The translations under genes were made by a program, and so were the position numbers. Below are positions 1 through 8,243 of a DNA stretch of 64,000 bases, in pieces. Within the stretch, counting starts at the first letter, position 1. The number at the start of each line of letters is the position of its first letter. The notes under the pieces are model-generated. The model was not told where the DNA came from and made no database searches. It saw nothing but the letters and a program-made list of their open reading frames with translations. This DNA is from Paraburkholderia unamae (lineage in GTDB: Bacteria; Pseudomonadota; Gammaproteobacteria; Burkholderiales; Burkholderiaceae): NCBI RefSeq assembly GCF_003268775.1, contig NZ_QLSU01000013.1, positions 186,001 through 250,000 of the forward strand. Direction: 5' to 3'.

Positions 1-1
1 G

Positions 2-121
2 ATCACGTGGCTGATCGCGCGCACCGGCAGCAACATGGCGCCCGCGCTCTATGTGATCGTTGCGGCCGCAATCAGCCTGGTGGGCACCTTCTACGTGAAG
101 GATCCACGGCGCGCGAACTGA
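2..121 (+). CDS. MFS transporter, C-terminal end only
   Basis: Open frame entering from the left edge and ending in TGA. The 39 visible residues form a hydrophobic helix (LYVIVAAAISLVGTFYV) followed by a short basic tail (KDPRRAN), the typical last transmembrane segment and cytoplasmic end of an MFS carrier of the MHS/ProP type. Only 24 bp separate it from the amidohydrolase downstream, so the two probably form an operon in which the carrier imports the hydrolase substrate. Family assignment rests on a short fragment. Confidence 0.6.
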   Translation: MTWLIARTGSNMAPALYVIVAAAISLVGTFYVKDPRRAN

Positions 122-145
122 AAGCATCAATAAGGAATCCAGACA

Positions 146-1375
146 ATGACAATCACTGTTCTCAAAGGCGGCAACGTACTCGATCTCGAACGAGGTGTGC
201 TGCTCGACCATCATCACGTCGTGATCGACGGCGAGCGCATCGTGGAAGTCACCGATCGCCCGCTCGACCTGCCGAACGCGCAGGTGGTGGACGTGCGCGG
301 CAAGACGGTGATGCCGGGCTTCATCGATTGCCACGTGCACGTGCTGGCCTCGAACGCGAATCTGGGTGCGAACGCCGTGCAGCCCAATATCCTCGCGGCG
401 ATTCGCTCGTTGCCGATACTCGACGCCATGCTGTCGCGCGGCTTCACGAGTGTGCGCGATGCCGGCGGCGCCGACTGGGGCCTGATGCAGGCCGTGGAAA
501 CGGGCCTCGTGCGCGGGCCGCGCATCTTCCCCTCGGGCAAGGCGCTTTCGCAAACGGGCGGCCACGGCGATTTCCGCCCGCGCGGCGACCTGCTGGAGCC
601 GTGCTCGTGCTGCTTCCGCACGGGCGCGATCGCGCGCGTGGTGGACGGCGTGGAGGGCGTGCGGCTTGCCGTGCGCGAGGAAATCCAGAAGGGCGCCACG
701 CAGATCAAGATCATGGCCTCGGGCGGCGTGGCCTCGCCCACGGACCCCATCAACAACACGCAGTATTCCGAAGACGAAATCCGCGCGATCGTCGATGAAG
801 CCGAAGCGGCCAACACCTACGTGATGGCGCACGCCTACACGGGCCGGGCGATTGCGCGCGCGGTGCGTTGCGGCGTGCGCACGATCGAGCACGGCAACCT
901 CGTGGACGAAGCGGCGGCGCAGGTGATGCGCGAGTTCGGCGCCTTCGTGGTGCCCACGCTTGTGACCTACGACGCGCTGGCCAAGCACGGCGCGCAGTTC
1001 GGCCTGCCGCCGGATTCCGTGGCGAAGGTGGCCTCGGTGCAGCAAAAGGGGCGCGAATCGCTGGAAATCTATGCAAAGGCCGGCGTGCCGATGGGCTTCG
1101 GCTCGGACCTGCTGGGCGAGATGCATGCGTTCCAGACCGGCGAATTCCGCATTCGCGCCGAGGTGCTCGGCAACCTGGAGGCGCTGCGTTCGGCCACGAG
1201 CGTGGCCGCCGATATCGTCAACATGAAGGGCGAACTGGGTGTGATCGCGGCGGGGGCGATTGCCGACGTGCTGGTGCTCGACGGCAATCCGCTCGCCGAC
1301 ATCGGCGTCGTGGCCGGTGACGGCGAGCGCATCGAGTATGTGTTGCAGCGGGGGCGGGTGGTGAAGGGGCGGTGA
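146..1375 (+). CDS. Metal-dependent amidohydrolase (imidazolonepropionase/prolidase-like)
   Basis: A 409-aa cytoplasmic hydrolase of the amidohydrolase superfamily, expected to cleave a cyclic amide or dipeptide-like bond at a binuclear metal centre. The set of ligands is visible: H63 and H65 in FIDCHVHV, a lysine at K188 (QIKIMASGGV) suited to carboxylation, H229 (VMAHAY), H249 (TIEHGN) and D321 (GFGSDLL). The C-terminal part returns to the N-terminal beta-sandwich (ADVLVLDGNPLADI). The ATG is preceded by AAGGAA at good spacing. It lies 24 bp after an MFS gene and is a paralogue of the Tat-type hydrolase at 44501. Substrate cannot be told from sequence. Confidence 0.9.
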   Translation: MTITVLKGGNVLDLERGVLLDHHHVVIDGERIVEVTDRPLDLPNAQVVDVRGKTVMPGFIDCHVHVLASNANLGANAVQPNILAAIRSLPILDAMLSRGFTSVRDAGGADWGLMQAVETGLVRGPRIFPSGKALSQTGGHGDFRPRGDLLEPCSCCFRTGAIARVVDGVEGVRLAVREEIQKGATQIKIMASGGVASPTDPINNTQYSEDEIRAIVDEAEAANTYVMAHAYTGRAIARAVRCGVRTIEHGNLVDEAAAQVMREFGAFVVPTLVTYDALAKHGAQFGLPPDSVAKVASVQQKGRESLEIYAKAGVPMGFGSDLLGEMHAFQTGEFRIRAEVLGNLEALRSATSVAADIVNMKGELGVIAAGAIADVLVLDGNPLADIGVVAGDGERIEYVLQRGRVVKGR

Positions 1376-1387
1376 GAGGCCGATGGA

Positions 1388-1864
1388 TTAATGGCTGGGT
1401 TCGATAGTGGAGGCACGCAGCCGGAATGCCTTGCCGTCGAACGTGTAGTAATACGTGCCGTGTTCGGCGCTTTCGTTCCGGCTTCCTCGCACGACCAGCA
1501 AGCAGCTATTTGCGTGAAAGTCGAGCGGCTCGGTCACGTTCAGTGGCCAGTCGGAAACCGTAAAGGGTAATGAGGTGGTGCGGCCGGTCTTCACGTCGAT
1601 TACGGCCGCCATGACGCAACCCGATCCACAGCCCCACGTCGTGAGAATGTAATGGCCCGCGAAGTTCACGGGGCCTTTCGCGGCGTCGCGTATGACGGTT
1701 TGAAAGCGCCGCGCGCTTGCGTCGGCAAACGCAATGCGCGGTGTGGCGTGCTTCGTTTCCACCGTGGCGGGACAATCTTCGAACGTCGGTACGGCTTGCG
1801 CATGGGCCAGGCTGGCGGCTGCGCTCAATGCGAGAGCGGCAAGAACGGCGGGACGGGTGCGCAT
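1388..1864 (-). CDS. Secreted hypothetical protein with conserved Cys-rich core
   Basis: A 158-aa protein with a clear Sec signal peptide (basic start, Ala/Leu-rich helix, cleavage after AHA near residue 22). The mature part holds a compact motif GHYILTTWGCGSGC, then a beta-rich stretch with one more cysteine (NSCLLVV), suggesting a small periplasmic domain stabilised by disulfides. I recognise this only as a family of uncharacterised proteobacterial proteins. Its ATG lies 3 bases after the stop of the upstream lytic-transglycosylase-like gene and no separate strong ribosome site is seen, so translation is probably coupled. Confidence 0.75.
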   Translation of the reverse strand: MRTRPAVLAALALSAAASLAHAQAVPTFEDCPATVETKHATPRIAFADASARRFQTVIRDAAKGPVNFAGHYILTTWGCGSGCVMAAVIDVKTGRTTSLPFTVSDWPLNVTEPLDFHANSCLLVVRGSRNESAEHGTYYYTFDGKAFRLRASTIEPSH

Positions 1865-1867
1865 GGG

Positions 1868-2254
1868 TCAGTACCAGTGGTGACGCTGCCAGAATGCCTT
1901 TGCAGAACGGGCTGAATGATAGCGACCATAAATGTAGCGGATCCCGCCCTGACATTCTTCCTGCGCGTTGCCGAAAGATTGCGCACCGTGCGGGTTCAGG
2001 CCGTATTGTGCTTCGAGCAGTTGAAACAAGCCACGTGCCGTGGAAGCCCCGTTCCTGGCATTGACTACGCCCGCCGATTCTTGCGCCATGATCCAGAGTA
2101 GATCATTGAAATCTGCGGCGGAGACTTGCTCGACGCGCATGGCGTCTCTCAGCGCGTTTTGTACGGATATCGGCACGACGCTGACAGGCTTCTCGGTCCA
2201 GCCTTGTTTGCGTTGCTTCATGGGGCGGTGTCCATGGCCATGCGTAGCGGTCAT
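1868..2254 (-). CDS. Small lytic-transglycosylase-like protein
   Basis: A 128-aa protein whose C-terminal 75 residues resemble an SLT/lysozyme-like domain: a putative catalytic Glu in WIMAQESAG, the substrate-groove pattern TARGLFQLL, and an Ala/Gly/Tyr-rich end with CQGGIRYIYGRY. The frame opens earlier, but the start at 2254 is chosen because GGGAG lies 9 bases upstream. No signal peptide is visible; the N-terminus is basic (HGHGHRPMKQRKQ), so export is unclear. It is the first gene of a two-gene unit with the secreted protein at 1388. Muralytic function is inferred. Confidence 0.65.
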   Translation of the reverse strand: MTATHGHGHRPMKQRKQGWTEKPVSVVPISVQNALRDAMRVEQVSAADFNDLLWIMAQESAGVVNARNGASTARGLFQLLEAQYGLNPHGAQSFGNAQEECQGGIRYIYGRYHSARSAKAFWQRHHWY

Positions 2255-2396
2255 TCTGAGCGTCTCCCTCGCTAAACGAAACGACAGGATAAGAGCAGGC
2301 ACCCCGCAACTACGCTGTTCTTGGTCAAGCGCAGCGTTGTTTCGTGATGTTTTGCGCGATCGCAAACATCAGCCGTGCAATGGCGGCTCTCATTTT

Positions 2397-3062
2397 TCAC
2401 CCCACCCGCATCGACAACTCCACCTCCGCGGCGAACGGTATCGACATGTAACCGTTCGCGGGCTCCCGCACGCGGGCGAGATACTCGGGGCTGTAGTCGG
2501 CGTTATCGGCCACGATGAACGCGCCGGGTGCGAGGTACGGCTCCACAAGACCCAGAATGTCGCCATACAGCGCCTTCGCCCCGTCGAGCAGCAGCAAGTC
2601 GATCGACTCGGGCAGATCGGCGCTCAACGTCTGCAAGGCGTCGCCTTCGCGGATCTCCACGAGATCGGCAAGGCCGCCTGCCGTCAAATTCGCGCGCGCC
2701 CGCGTCACCTTGGATGGCTCGAACTCGCACGTGATCAGGCGGCCGCCGCCGTTCTCGCGCAGCGCGGCGGCGAGGTGGAGCGTCGAGATGCCGAACGAGG
2801 TCCCGAATTCGACGATCGCCCGCGCGCGGCGAGCGCGTGCCACCATGTAGAGCAGCCCGCCCGTTTCGCGCGAAACCGGGAGCGCGACATCCTTGAGCCG
2901 GCCATAGAGGTCGAGATATTCGGTCTTGCTACGCATGAGCCGGTTGCGTTCGTCTGCCGGGAGCGCGGCGAGATCAGGAATGTCTGCCGGCGAGAAAGCA
3001 TCCGCTTCATCGAAAAGGCGTGCCAGCAGCGGTGCGAGAGGCGGCGAGGTCAGGATGTTCAT
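2397..3062 (-). CDS. SAM-dependent O-methyltransferase family protein
   Basis: A class I methyltransferase of about 221 aa. The SAM-binding loop is seen in IVEFGTSFGISTLHLA, with an acidic ribose ligand in LITCEFEP and a metal or substrate region in LLLLDGAKALYGDILGLVEP, as in the catechol/caffeoyl-CoA O-methyltransferase group. Two in-frame ATGs exist (3074 and 3062). The second is preferred because GGAGAG sits 6 bases upstream of it, inside the codons of the first. The acceptor is unknown. It reads toward the transglycosylase-like gene and is flanked by a VOC protein, with no obvious shared pathway. Confidence 0.8.
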   Translation of the reverse strand: MNILTSPPLAPLLARLFDEADAFSPADIPDLAALPADERNRLMRSKTEYLDLYGRLKDVALPVSRETGGLLYMVARARRARAIVEFGTSFGISTLHLAAALRENGGGRLITCEFEPSKVTRARANLTAGGLADLVEIREGDALQTLSADLPESIDLLLLDGAKALYGDILGLVEPYLAPGAFIVADNADYSPEYLARVREPANGYMSIPFAAEVELSMRVG

Positions 3063-3164
3063 ATTGCTCTCCATGAGAGAGATTGCAAAGGCGGCTTCAC
3101 TTATTCAATAGCATGACTAACTAAAATAACAGAAAGCCCGCGGCGATTTCCGGTTATGCCCGAT

Positions 3165-3572
3165 TCAGTTGTCGAACGTCCCGCGATATTCCGGCGCAGC
3201 GTCCGCCCGCGTATTCAGTTCGAACATCACGCCGCCCGGCGCACGGCAAAAGAAGCGCGAGCCACGGCCGTTGTTGAAAATGCCCGTTTCCATCTGCACG
3301 CCCTCCGCCGAAAAGCGCTCATACAGTGCGCGCACGGCGTCGAGGTCCGGCAGTTCGAAGCCCAGATGAAACGCTTTGGGCCAGGCGGGCGCGCCATCGC
3401 TCACGTGGTCGATCACCACGTCGTAGCCAGGGCGCTTGAGGATATACGACTGGTCCCACGTGCCCGCTATCGTGAAGCCCAGGTGGCGTTCGAAGAAGGT
3501 GGCGGTCGCGGCCGTGTCGGAGGAGGGGAAGCTCAGGTGATTGAGCTTCATGGCGTGTATCACGTCGTTCAT
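3165..3572 (-). CDS. VOC (glyoxalase/dioxygenase) superfamily protein
   Basis: A 135-aa protein with the paired beta-alpha-beta-beta-beta layout of the vicinal oxygen chelate fold: start LNHLSFPSSD with an expected metal His, mid-chain AFHLGFELPDLDAV with a second His, and a terminal APGGVMFELN carrying the usual Glu ligand. This matches single-domain glyoxalase/bleomycin-resistance proteins acting as monomers of a dimer. GAGAG lies upstream of the ATG. No neighbouring gene indicates the substrate. Confidence 0.8.
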   Translation of the reverse strand: MNDVIHAMKLNHLSFPSSDTAATATFFERHLGFTIAGTWDQSYILKRPGYDVVIDHVSDGAPAWPKAFHLGFELPDLDAVRALYERFSAEGVQMETGIFNNGRGSRFFCRAPGGVMFELNTRADAAPEYRGTFDN

Positions 3573-3753
3573 CGTCAGTCTCTCAGGGTGTGGCGGCGGC
3601 CCTGTGCCATTGCCGCTTGAGGACTTCAGAATATAAGCAAATGCTCACATTCGGCTACTCGCATTGGGGCGATGTGCCGGATGGGCGCTAATCCTCGTCA
3701 GACGCGCTGTTTCAGCGATGGGAGGCGCGGCGCGGTTTTGCGATTGCTCGCAT

Positions 3754-4320
3754 TCAGCGGCGCACCAGCGCCACCGTATAGACGCACGGCACCGTGCCGG
3801 GATTGAAAAAAGCGCAAGCCGAGGGCGGTCCCAGTTGCAGGCAATCGCCCGCTTCGAGTGTGTGAACCTGCTCGCCTTCCTCGAAAACCAGCGTGCCGCT
3901 GCGCACCCAGATCTGCTGATACTGGAAGGCGAATGCCGAGGCCGGATAAGTCACACGCACGCCGGGCGGCAGTTCGATCTCCACGAGTTCGAGCATGCCG
4001 CCGTTGCACGGCGAGACGGCCCGGCGCGTGTAGCCCGTTTCGGGGTCTTGCCACACTGGCTGATCGGCGGCGCGGCTCAGGCGCTCGCCCGTCTGCTCGG
4101 CCAGCGAGAGCAGCATGGAAAGCTGCAAGCCGAACGCGCCCGAAAGCCGCCCGAGCACGGTGGCGGTGGGGCTCGCCTCGCCGCGCTCGATCTTGCTGAT
4201 CATGGCCTTCGATACGCCCGAGCGCTCGGCCATGTCCGAAAGCGACCAGCCGCGCGATTCGCGCTCGATGCGCACGCGCGTGGAGATGGCGGAAGTGGGG
4301 TCGGTGAGCGGTCGGTTCAT
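3754..4320 (-). CDS. XRE-family regulator with C-terminal cupin sensor
   Basis: A 188-aa transcription factor. Residues about 10-65 form a helix-turn-helix (GWSLSDMAERSGVSKAMISKIE), and residues about 110-185 form a cupin barrel (LPPGVRVTYPA, then HTLEAGDCLQLGP). Proteins of this build usually repress a neighbouring catabolic gene and sense its substrate through the cupin. The frame is open further upstream, but the ATG at 4320 gives the usual family length. It is divergent from the flavin monooxygenase operon across 248 bp that contain a tandem 14-bp repeat, so that operon is the likely target. Confidence 0.85.
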   Translation of the reverse strand: MNRPLTDPTSAISTRVRIERESRGWSLSDMAERSGVSKAMISKIERGEASPTATVLGRLSGAFGLQLSMLLSLAEQTGERLSRAADQPVWQDPETGYTRRAVSPCNGGMLELVEIELPPGVRVTYPASAFAFQYQQIWVRSGTLVFEEGEQVHTLEAGDCLQLGPPSACAFFNPGTVPCVYTVALVRR

Positions 4321-4432
4321 GCCTGGGCTGTTGGCGTGAGATTGGGAATTCGGTCGGCGTTCGCGGCGGGCGGGAGGCGGTCGATTATACGGTCGTGCTC
4401 GCGCCGCGCTGTGGGGCAGGGCCGCCGGGCTT

Positions 4433-4460
4433 TCAGCGCCGTGCACTCAGCGCCGTGCAC
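4433..4460. repeat. Tandem 14-bp direct repeat, candidate operator
   Basis: Two perfect head-to-tail copies of TCAGCGCCGTGCAC, each ending in the palindrome GTGCAC, followed by a third start TCAGG. They sit between the divergent XRE-cupin gene and the monooxygenase operon, about 50 bp upstream of a possible -10 box. The place and design suit a regulator binding site, but a chance duplication is possible. Confidence 0.45.
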
Positions 4461-4509
4461 TCAGGTTAACCCGGAGTCAATCCGTTTTCATGAGTGTTCG
4501 TTCGTCCAC

Positions 4510-4515
4510 TATAGT
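4510..4515 (+). promoter_or_regulatory. Possible -10 box of the monooxygenase operon
   Basis: TATAGT lies about 54 bp before the chosen start of the flavin monooxygenase and forms part of the palindrome ACTATAGT. No good -35 is present 16-18 bp upstream, which would fit an activated or regulated promoter. Call made by eye only. Confidence 0.35.
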
Positions 4516-4568
4516 AGATGACAATCGAGAGGTCGCCAAACCGCCATGCGCGCCGAACAGGAGCCGAC

Positions 4569-5945
4569 ATGCCACGTGAAATCCGTCTGAACGCGTTCGA
4601 CATGAACTGCGTGGGCCACATCCAGCAAGGCTTGTGGACGCATCCCCGCGACCAGTCGAGCCGCTATACGGAGCTTCAGTACTGGACGGACTACGCGAAA
4701 AAGCTCGAACGCGGGCTTTTCGACGGCATTTTCTTCGCCGACGTACTGGGCGTGTACGACGTCTACGGCGGCAATGCCGACGCCGCGCTGCGCGGCGCGG
4801 TCCAGGTGCCGGTGAACGACCCCACGCTCGTCATCCCGGCGATGGCCGCCGTCACGCGGCATCTCGGCTTCGGTGTGACCGCCAATCTCGTCTACGAGCA
4901 GCCGTTCCTGTTTGCGCGGCGCATGTCCACGCTGGACCATCTCACGGGCGGGCGCATCGGCTGGAATATCGTCACGGGCTATCTCGACAGCGCGGCGCGC
5001 GCCATCGGCATCGACGCCCAGATGGCGCACGACGACCGCTACGATCTAGCCGACGAATACATGGGGGTCGTCTACAAGCTCTGGGAAGGAAGCTGGGACG
5101 ATGAAGCCGTCATCGCAGACCGAGCGACGGCCCGCTACGCCGATCCCGCGCGCGTGCGCGCGATCCATCATCGCGGCCCGCAATACAAGGTGGACGCGAT
5201 GCATCTGTGCGCGCCCTCGCCGCAGCGCACGCCGGTGCTCTATCAGGCGGGGTCGTCCACGCGCGGCCGCCGCTTTGCCGCGACGCATGCCGAGTGCGTG
5301 TTCGTGAACGGCCAGAAGATGGAGGGCGTGAAGGAGATCGTGGGCGACATTCGCGCCCAGGCGGTGCAGTCCGGGCGCGCGGCCGACGATATCCAGGTCT
5401 TTCTCGGCGCGACGCTCATCGTCGCGCGCACGGACGACGAAGCGCGCGAGAAGTTCGAGGAGTATCGCCGCTACGTGAGTTCCGAAGCGGCGCTCGTGCA
5501 TGCGGCCGCGTCGCTTGGCATCGACTTCGCGCGCTACGATCTCGACGAGCCCATCGACGCCGGCAAGAGCCAGGCCGTCGTTTCGAATGTCGAAGCCGTG
5601 ACGCGCAGCGCCGGTCCGCAATGGACGCGCCGCAAACTGCTCGAACAGATGGTGCTCGGCAGCCGCCAGGCGCCGTGGGTGGGGTCGGCTGCGCGCATTG
5701 CGCAGACCTTGATCGAGTGGAGCGAACAGGCCGGTGTGGATGGTTTCAATCTCTCGCGCACAGTCGTGCCGGAGTGCTTCGACGACGTGATCGAACTACT
5801 GGTGCCGGCGTTGCAGGAACGCGGCGCGTACAAAACCGGGTATCGCGAAGGCACGCTGCGCGAGAAACTCTTTCATGGCGCGCGCCTGCCGGCGACGCAC
5901 GTGGGCGCCCGGTATCGCGGCGCGCGCGCAAACGGCGAACACTGA
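4569..5945 (+). CDS. FMN-dependent monooxygenase (NtaA/SnaA/DszA-type, LLM class)
   Basis: A 458-aa flavin-dependent monooxygenase that uses FMNH2 supplied by a separate reductase. Family marks are RLNAFDMNCVGH at the start, LFDGIFFADVLGVYDVYGG, and LDHLTGGRIGWNIVTGYLDSAARAIG, the signature of the nitrilotriacetate/dibenzothiophene-sulfone/pristinamycin monooxygenase group. The start at 4569 is chosen because AGGAG sits 5 bases upstream; an ATG 51 bases earlier lacks this. The flavin reductase follows 39 bp later, then an MFS carrier, giving a complete uptake-oxidation unit, probably for an aminopolycarboxylate, sulfone or related compound. Confidence 0.9.
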   Translation: MPREIRLNAFDMNCVGHIQQGLWTHPRDQSSRYTELQYWTDYAKKLERGLFDGIFFADVLGVYDVYGGNADAALRGAVQVPVNDPTLVIPAMAAVTRHLGFGVTANLVYEQPFLFARRMSTLDHLTGGRIGWNIVTGYLDSAARAIGIDAQMAHDDRYDLADEYMGVVYKLWEGSWDDEAVIADRATARYADPARVRAIHHRGPQYKVDAMHLCAPSPQRTPVLYQAGSSTRGRRFAATHAECVFVNGQKMEGVKEIVGDIRAQAVQSGRAADDIQVFLGATLIVARTDDEAREKFEEYRRYVSSEAALVHAAASLGIDFARYDLDEPIDAGKSQAVVSNVEAVTRSAGPQWTRRKLLEQMVLGSRQAPWVGSAARIAQTLIEWSEQAGVDGFNLSRTVVPECFDDVIELLVPALQERGAYKTGYREGTLREKLFHGARLPATHVGARYRGARANGEH

Positions 5946-5984
5946 ATTCCCGCTACGAGGAGACCGCGGCAAGCGGGCAAGAAC

Positions 5985-6488
5985 ATGATCGACAAATCCT
6001 TCTTTCGCGACGCCATGACGGGCCTTGGGGCCGCCGTGAACATCGTCACCACCGACGGCGAGGCGGGCCGCGCGGGCTGCACGGCCTCGGCCGTGTGCGG
6101 CGTGACCGACGAGCCGCCCACGCTGCTCGTGTGCATCAACCGCGCGAGCCGCAACAACGCGATCATGCGCGCGAACGGTCACCTGTGCGTGAACGTGCTG
6201 GCCGCCGATCAGCGCGAGGTGGCCACGCGTTTCGCCACGAAGGACATGGCGCTCGACGAGCGTTTCGCGTGCGGCGACTGGTACCGGCTCGAAACAGGCG
6301 CGCCCGCGCTGCGCGGCGCGGTGAGTTCGTTCGATTGCCGCATCACGCGCGTGACCGAAGTGGGCACCCACACCGTGTTTTTCTGCGAGATCAAGGCCGC
6401 GCGCATGGTGGGCGGGCGCGACGGCCTGATCTGGTTCGGCCGCGCGTTTCATCGCGTGCTCGCGCAGGCGCACGCGGCGGCGGCCTGA
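5985..6488 (+). CDS. Flavin reductase (HpaC/RutF-like) partner of the monooxygenase
   Basis: A 167-aa flavin reductase-like protein that would reduce free FMN with NAD(P)H and hand FMNH2 to the monooxygenase just upstream. Typical features are the start MTGLGAAVNIVTTDG, the flavin-binding run CTASAVCGVTDEPPTLLVCIN, and the terminal GRDGLIWFGRAFHRV. The gene is on the same strand 39 bp after the oxygenase, and the MFS gene starts within a few bases of its stop, so the three should be co-transcribed. Confidence 0.88.
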   Translation: MIDKSFFRDAMTGLGAAVNIVTTDGEAGRAGCTASAVCGVTDEPPTLLVCINRASRNNAIMRANGHLCVNVLAADQREVATRFATKDMALDERFACGDWYRLETGAPALRGAVSSFDCRITRVTEVGTHTVFFCEIKAARMVGGRDGLIWFGRAFHRVLAQAHAAAA

Positions 6489-6490
6489 AC

Positions 6491-7771
6491 GTGGCGCGCC
6501 CGCCGCCCCAGGCTACCGCAGGCGCCCATTCCTCCGACGAAATGCGCCCGCCCGAACCCGCAACGGCGCCACGCGGCAAGGCCGCATCGCTTGCCTTGCT
6601 GCTGCTCTCGCAGGTCGCGGCCATGGGCGTGTGGTTCTCGTCGAGCACCGTGGTCGCCGTCATCAAGCAGGCGCACGCCATTGCCGCATTCGACGAGGCT
6701 CTGCTCACGAGCGCCGTGCAGTTCGGCTTCGTGGCGGGCACCGTCACCTCGGCGCTGCTCTCTTTGCCTGACCGCTACGATCTGCGCCGCTTGCTGGCGG
6801 GCTCCGCGCTCGTGGCGGCTGCGGCCACGGCGGCGCTCGCATTCCTGCCGCCCGTTGGCGGCGCGGTCATCGCACTGCGCTTCATTACCGGCATGTGCAT
6901 GGCGGGCGTGTACCCGGTCGGCATGCGGCTCGCGGCCACGTGGGCGCAGGGCGACCTCGGGCTGCTGGTCGGGTTGCTCGTGGGCGCGCTCACGCTCGGC
7001 TCGGCAAGCCCCCATCTGCTTGCCGCCACGGGCGGACTCGACTGGCGCACGATCTACGGCGTCGCGGCGGCTTGTGCGGCGTGTGCGGCCGGGCTCATCG
7101 GCTTCGCGGGGATCGGGCCGAACATTCGCCGCGCGACGCGCATCGACTTCGCGAAGGTCACGCAGGCCTGGCGGCGTCCCGCGTTGCGCTTGGCCAATCT
7201 CGGCTACCTCGGCCACATGTGGGAGTTGTACGCGATGTGGGCATGGCTCGCGTTGTTTCTCCAGGAAACGCTGGCCGCACGCGGCGTGGCCAACGCGCGC
7301 ACGCGCGCCGAATGGATGACGTTCGCCGTGATCGCGATCGGCGCGGCGGGCGCGTGGCTCGGGGGCGTGCTCGCGGACCGCGTGGGCCGCACCGCCGTGA
7401 CGGTGGGCGCCATGGCAACGAGCGCCACGTGCGCGGCGCTAATGGGCTGGCTCGCGGGCGCGCCGCTCTTCGTGATGGGCGCGGTCGCGCTCGTATGGGG
7501 CGTTTCGGTGATCGCCGATTCGGCGCAGTTCTCGGCAAGCGTGGCCGAGCTGGCCGATCCGGCTTCGGTCGGCACGCTGCTCACGGCGCAAACCTGCGCG
7601 GGGTTTCTGCTCACGCTGGTGAGCATCCATCTCGTGCCTTACGTGGTGGCGTGGCTTGGCTGGCGGGGCGGCTTCGGCATGCTGGCCATCGGACCGGCGC
7701 TCGGCTGCGTGGCGATGCTGCGCTTGAGGCGTCATCCCGAAGCAACGCGGCTTGCGGGTGGCCGTCGCTGA
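6491..7771 (+). CDS. MFS transporter of the flavin monooxygenase operon
   Basis: A 12-helix major facilitator of about 426 aa (409 from the alternative ATG at 6542). Helix-rich segments run from LALLLLSQVAAMGVWFSSSTV to the C-terminal FGMLAIGPALGCVAMLRL, with the cytoplasmic loop motif GGVLADRVGRT between helices 8 and 9. The GTG at 6491 comes 2 bases after the reductase stop, favouring coupled translation, although neither start has a strong ribosome site. Likely importer of the monooxygenase substrate, by position. Confidence 0.8.
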   Translation: MARPPPQATAGAHSSDEMRPPEPATAPRGKAASLALLLLSQVAAMGVWFSSSTVVAVIKQAHAIAAFDEALLTSAVQFGFVAGTVTSALLSLPDRYDLRRLLAGSALVAAAATAALAFLPPVGGAVIALRFITGMCMAGVYPVGMRLAATWAQGDLGLLVGLLVGALTLGSASPHLLAATGGLDWRTIYGVAAACAACAAGLIGFAGIGPNIRRATRIDFAKVTQAWRRPALRLANLGYLGHMWELYAMWAWLALFLQETLAARGVANARTRAEWMTFAVIAIGAAGAWLGGVLADRVGRTAVTVGAMATSATCAALMGWLAGAPLFVMGAVALVWGVSVIADSAQFSASVAELADPASVGTLLTAQTCAGFLLTLVSIHLVPYVVAWLGWRGGFGMLAIGPALGCVAMLRLRRHPEATRLAGGRR

Positions 7772-7803
7772 GGCGAAAGGCCAGCCTACGTACTGCGAAC
7801 GAA

Positions 7804-8004
7804 TTACCGGATCAGCATGGCGAGGGGAAGCCAGTCGTCCAGCGCGCGCGCCCCGACGACCATGCAACCCACCAGCACCACGATCCCCACGCACATCGCC
7901 ACGTCGAGATACAGATGGTTGTGACGCTCGACGATCCCGGCAAGCAGGCTGTCGGGGTTGACCGGTTGCCTCATGCGGCCGCGCGGCGGGTTAGGTTTGA
8001 ACAT
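7804..8004 (-). CDS. Small membrane protein, third of a cluster
   Basis: A predicted 66-aa protein with a charged, proline-containing N-terminus (MFKPNPPRGR) and one strong transmembrane helix (VAMCVGIVVLVGCMVVGA) followed by a short tail. It starts 22 bp after the stop of the previous small gene. The ribosome site is weak, so the start is uncertain; an inner ATG at 7974 is possible. I do not recognise the family. It is convergent with the MFS gene at 6491. Confidence 0.5.
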   Translation of the reverse strand: MFKPNPPRGRMRQPVNPDSLLAGIVERHNHLYLDVAMCVGIVVLVGCMVVGARALDDWLPLAMLIR

Positions 8005-8026
8005 GGAACGAGAAAGGTTGATGGCG

Positions 8027-8224
8027 TTATAGCCTGTCAAGCAGAAAGTAGACGCCAATGACCACCGCCACCGAAAACGCCGCGCAAAAGAGCGCAGCCT
8101 CGAAGCTGACGAGCCATCCGTGCCGGGCATGAACGAACTGGGCGACGGCGTGAGCCGAAGAGAGGAAGGGCATCAGCGCTTCCTGCGGGCGTGCCGCCAT
8201 CCATTGCGCTGCGAGGAGCGTCAT
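8027..8224 (-). CDS. Small membrane protein, second of a cluster
   Basis: A 65-aa protein with one strong C-terminal transmembrane helix (ALFCAAFSVAVVIGVYFLL) and an amphipathic, His-containing N-terminal half (SSAHAVAQFVHARHGW). GGGA lies upstream of the ATG, which comes 19 bp after the stop of the first small gene. No family is recognised. Order, spacing and shared build suggest a three-gene unit of one-helix proteins that may act together in the inner membrane. Confidence 0.6.
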   Translation of the reverse strand: MTLLAAQWMAARPQEALMPFLSSAHAVAQFVHARHGWLVSFEAALFCAAFSVAVVIGVYFLLDRL

Positions 8225-8243
8225 CAGCTTCGTCCCGCCGTGC

